This document shows, one piece after another, positions 63,642 to 64,000 of a stretch of 64,000 bases of DNA. Source of the stretch: JBAZDC01 sp041654595. Its GTDB lineage: Bacteria; Pseudomonadota; Gammaproteobacteria; Burkholderiales; Burkholderiaceae_B. The position numbers were made by a program, and so were the translations under genes. The stretch covers positions 1 through 64,000 of the forward strand of contig CAZKBT010000008.1 of the NCBI GenBank assembly GCA_964551305.1, written 5' to 3'. The notes under the pieces were generated by a model, which searched no databases, was not told the DNA's origin, and worked only from the letters and a program-made list of their open reading frames with translations. Each line of letters opens with the position of its first letter. Position 1 is the stretch's first letter.

Positions 63642-64000
63642 TCAGGTGTTTCCCGCCAAGGACACATAGTGGGGTATGCGCCGCAAAGCATAATCCGCGC
63701 TTTTCTCGCGGATCTCATTTCGCTCTCCTTCGAACTTGACCGTTTCGCTGAAGAGCAAAAAGGAATCGGAGCCGGCTTGGCGCAGCGCCCATGCGAAACA
63801 TTGGGTTCCGGCTGGAATCGTCTCGTCCGTGTCATCGGCCACGCCGGTATTGGCGATGGCCAGCGTGGCAGGGCTTCGGGACAGGGCGCCGGCCGCCATT
63901 TCCCGCGCCACTTCTTCGCTGGTCAGGTTGAAGCGGCGCAGGGTCTCCGGGTCGACGTCCAGGCAGCGCTGCTTGGCCTGCGGCGAGTAGACGACGAATG
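63642..64000 (-). CDS. CinA-family protein (nicotinamide-nucleotide amidase-like), 5' end outside window
   Basis: The frame is open to the right edge, so the N-terminus is not visible. The 119 visible residues carry the CinA C-terminal-domain pattern: FVVYSPQAKQRCLDVDPETL, SEEVAREMAAGAL, LAIANTGVADDTD, and near the end FEGERNEIREKSADYALRRI. This domain (PncC) deamidates nicotinamide mononucleotide. The last residues (PHYVSLAGNT) are slightly longer than usual. Whether a full CinA or only the PncC domain is encoded cannot be seen. Confidence 0.85.
   Translation of the reverse strand, partial: FVVYSPQAKQRCLDVDPETLRRFNLTSEEVAREMAAGALSRSPATLAIANTGVADDTDETIPAGTQCFAWALRQAGSDSFLLFSETVKFEGERNEIREKSADYALRRIPHYVSLAGNT

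Overview
The window is a high-GC bacterial chromosome segment with dense, mostly co-directional gene clusters. Gene content and order (ccoSNOQPGH followed by an FNR gene, an E. coli-like ispG-hisS-yfgM-bamB-der block running into hisC-hfq-hflX-hflKC-hisZ-purA, and ectABCD) point to a betaproteobacterium, most likely Burkholderiales, family Alcaligenaceae (Bordetella/Achromobacter relatives). The family assignment is inference. I see no rRNA, tRNA, CRISPR array, insertion sequence or prophage.

Layout. (1) 1-8137: the 3' end of isocitrate lyase, then a complete cbb3 oxidase locus. At the place where ccoI (copper P-type ATPase) normally sits there is a 320-residue protein that keeps all eight membrane helices and the CPC motif but has lost the metal-binding, actuator and ATP-binding domains. 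ccoS, ccoN, ccoO, ccoQ, ccoP, ccoG, a short ccoH and a two-helix membrane protein follow, closed by a convergent fnr. Two FNR/ANR-type boxes lie in front of the ccoI-like gene and ccoN. (2) 8216-9757: lysR and a mazEF toxin-antitoxin pair, divergent from clpB. (3) 9893-25166: clpB with a sigma-32-like promoter, queH and glnE, yhdP, gdhA-rho-trxA (minus strand), and parE. (4) 25179-31174: parC, then a three-gene unit (ferredoxin-type reductase, dadA-like oxidase, solitary solute-binding protein). (5) 31393-35409: two unfamiliar genes (a VirB9/CagX-like lipoprotein and a hypothetical protein), alaS and a tusA-like gene. (6) 35410-39199: a 14-bp tandem repeat, then the ectoine/5-hydroxyectoine operon ectABCD behind a near-consensus sigma-70 promoter. 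(7) 39408-44065: rpsP-rimM-trmD (no rplS) converging on valS. (8) 44367-59958: ndk, rlmN, a short rodZ-like gene, ispG, hisS, yfgM, bamB, der, hisC, hfq, hflX, hflK, hflC, hisZ, purA, largely tightly coupled, with terminators after hfq and hflC. (9) 59959-64000: an accessory-looking end with a hexapeptide beta-solenoid protein, a YkgJ-type cysteine-cluster protein, a DUF697-like membrane protein, an orphan HigA-like regulator, a disordered protein and the 3' part of a CinA-family gene.

The cells described are facultatively microaerobic (high-affinity cbb3 oxidase under FNR control), use the glyoxylate bypass, and are equipped for osmotic stress. The most unusual item is the membrane-only CcoI-like protein. 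The beta-solenoid protein, the VirB9-like lipoprotein pair, the reductase/dadA/binding-protein unit and the altered quinolone-pocket residue of ParC also deserve attention.
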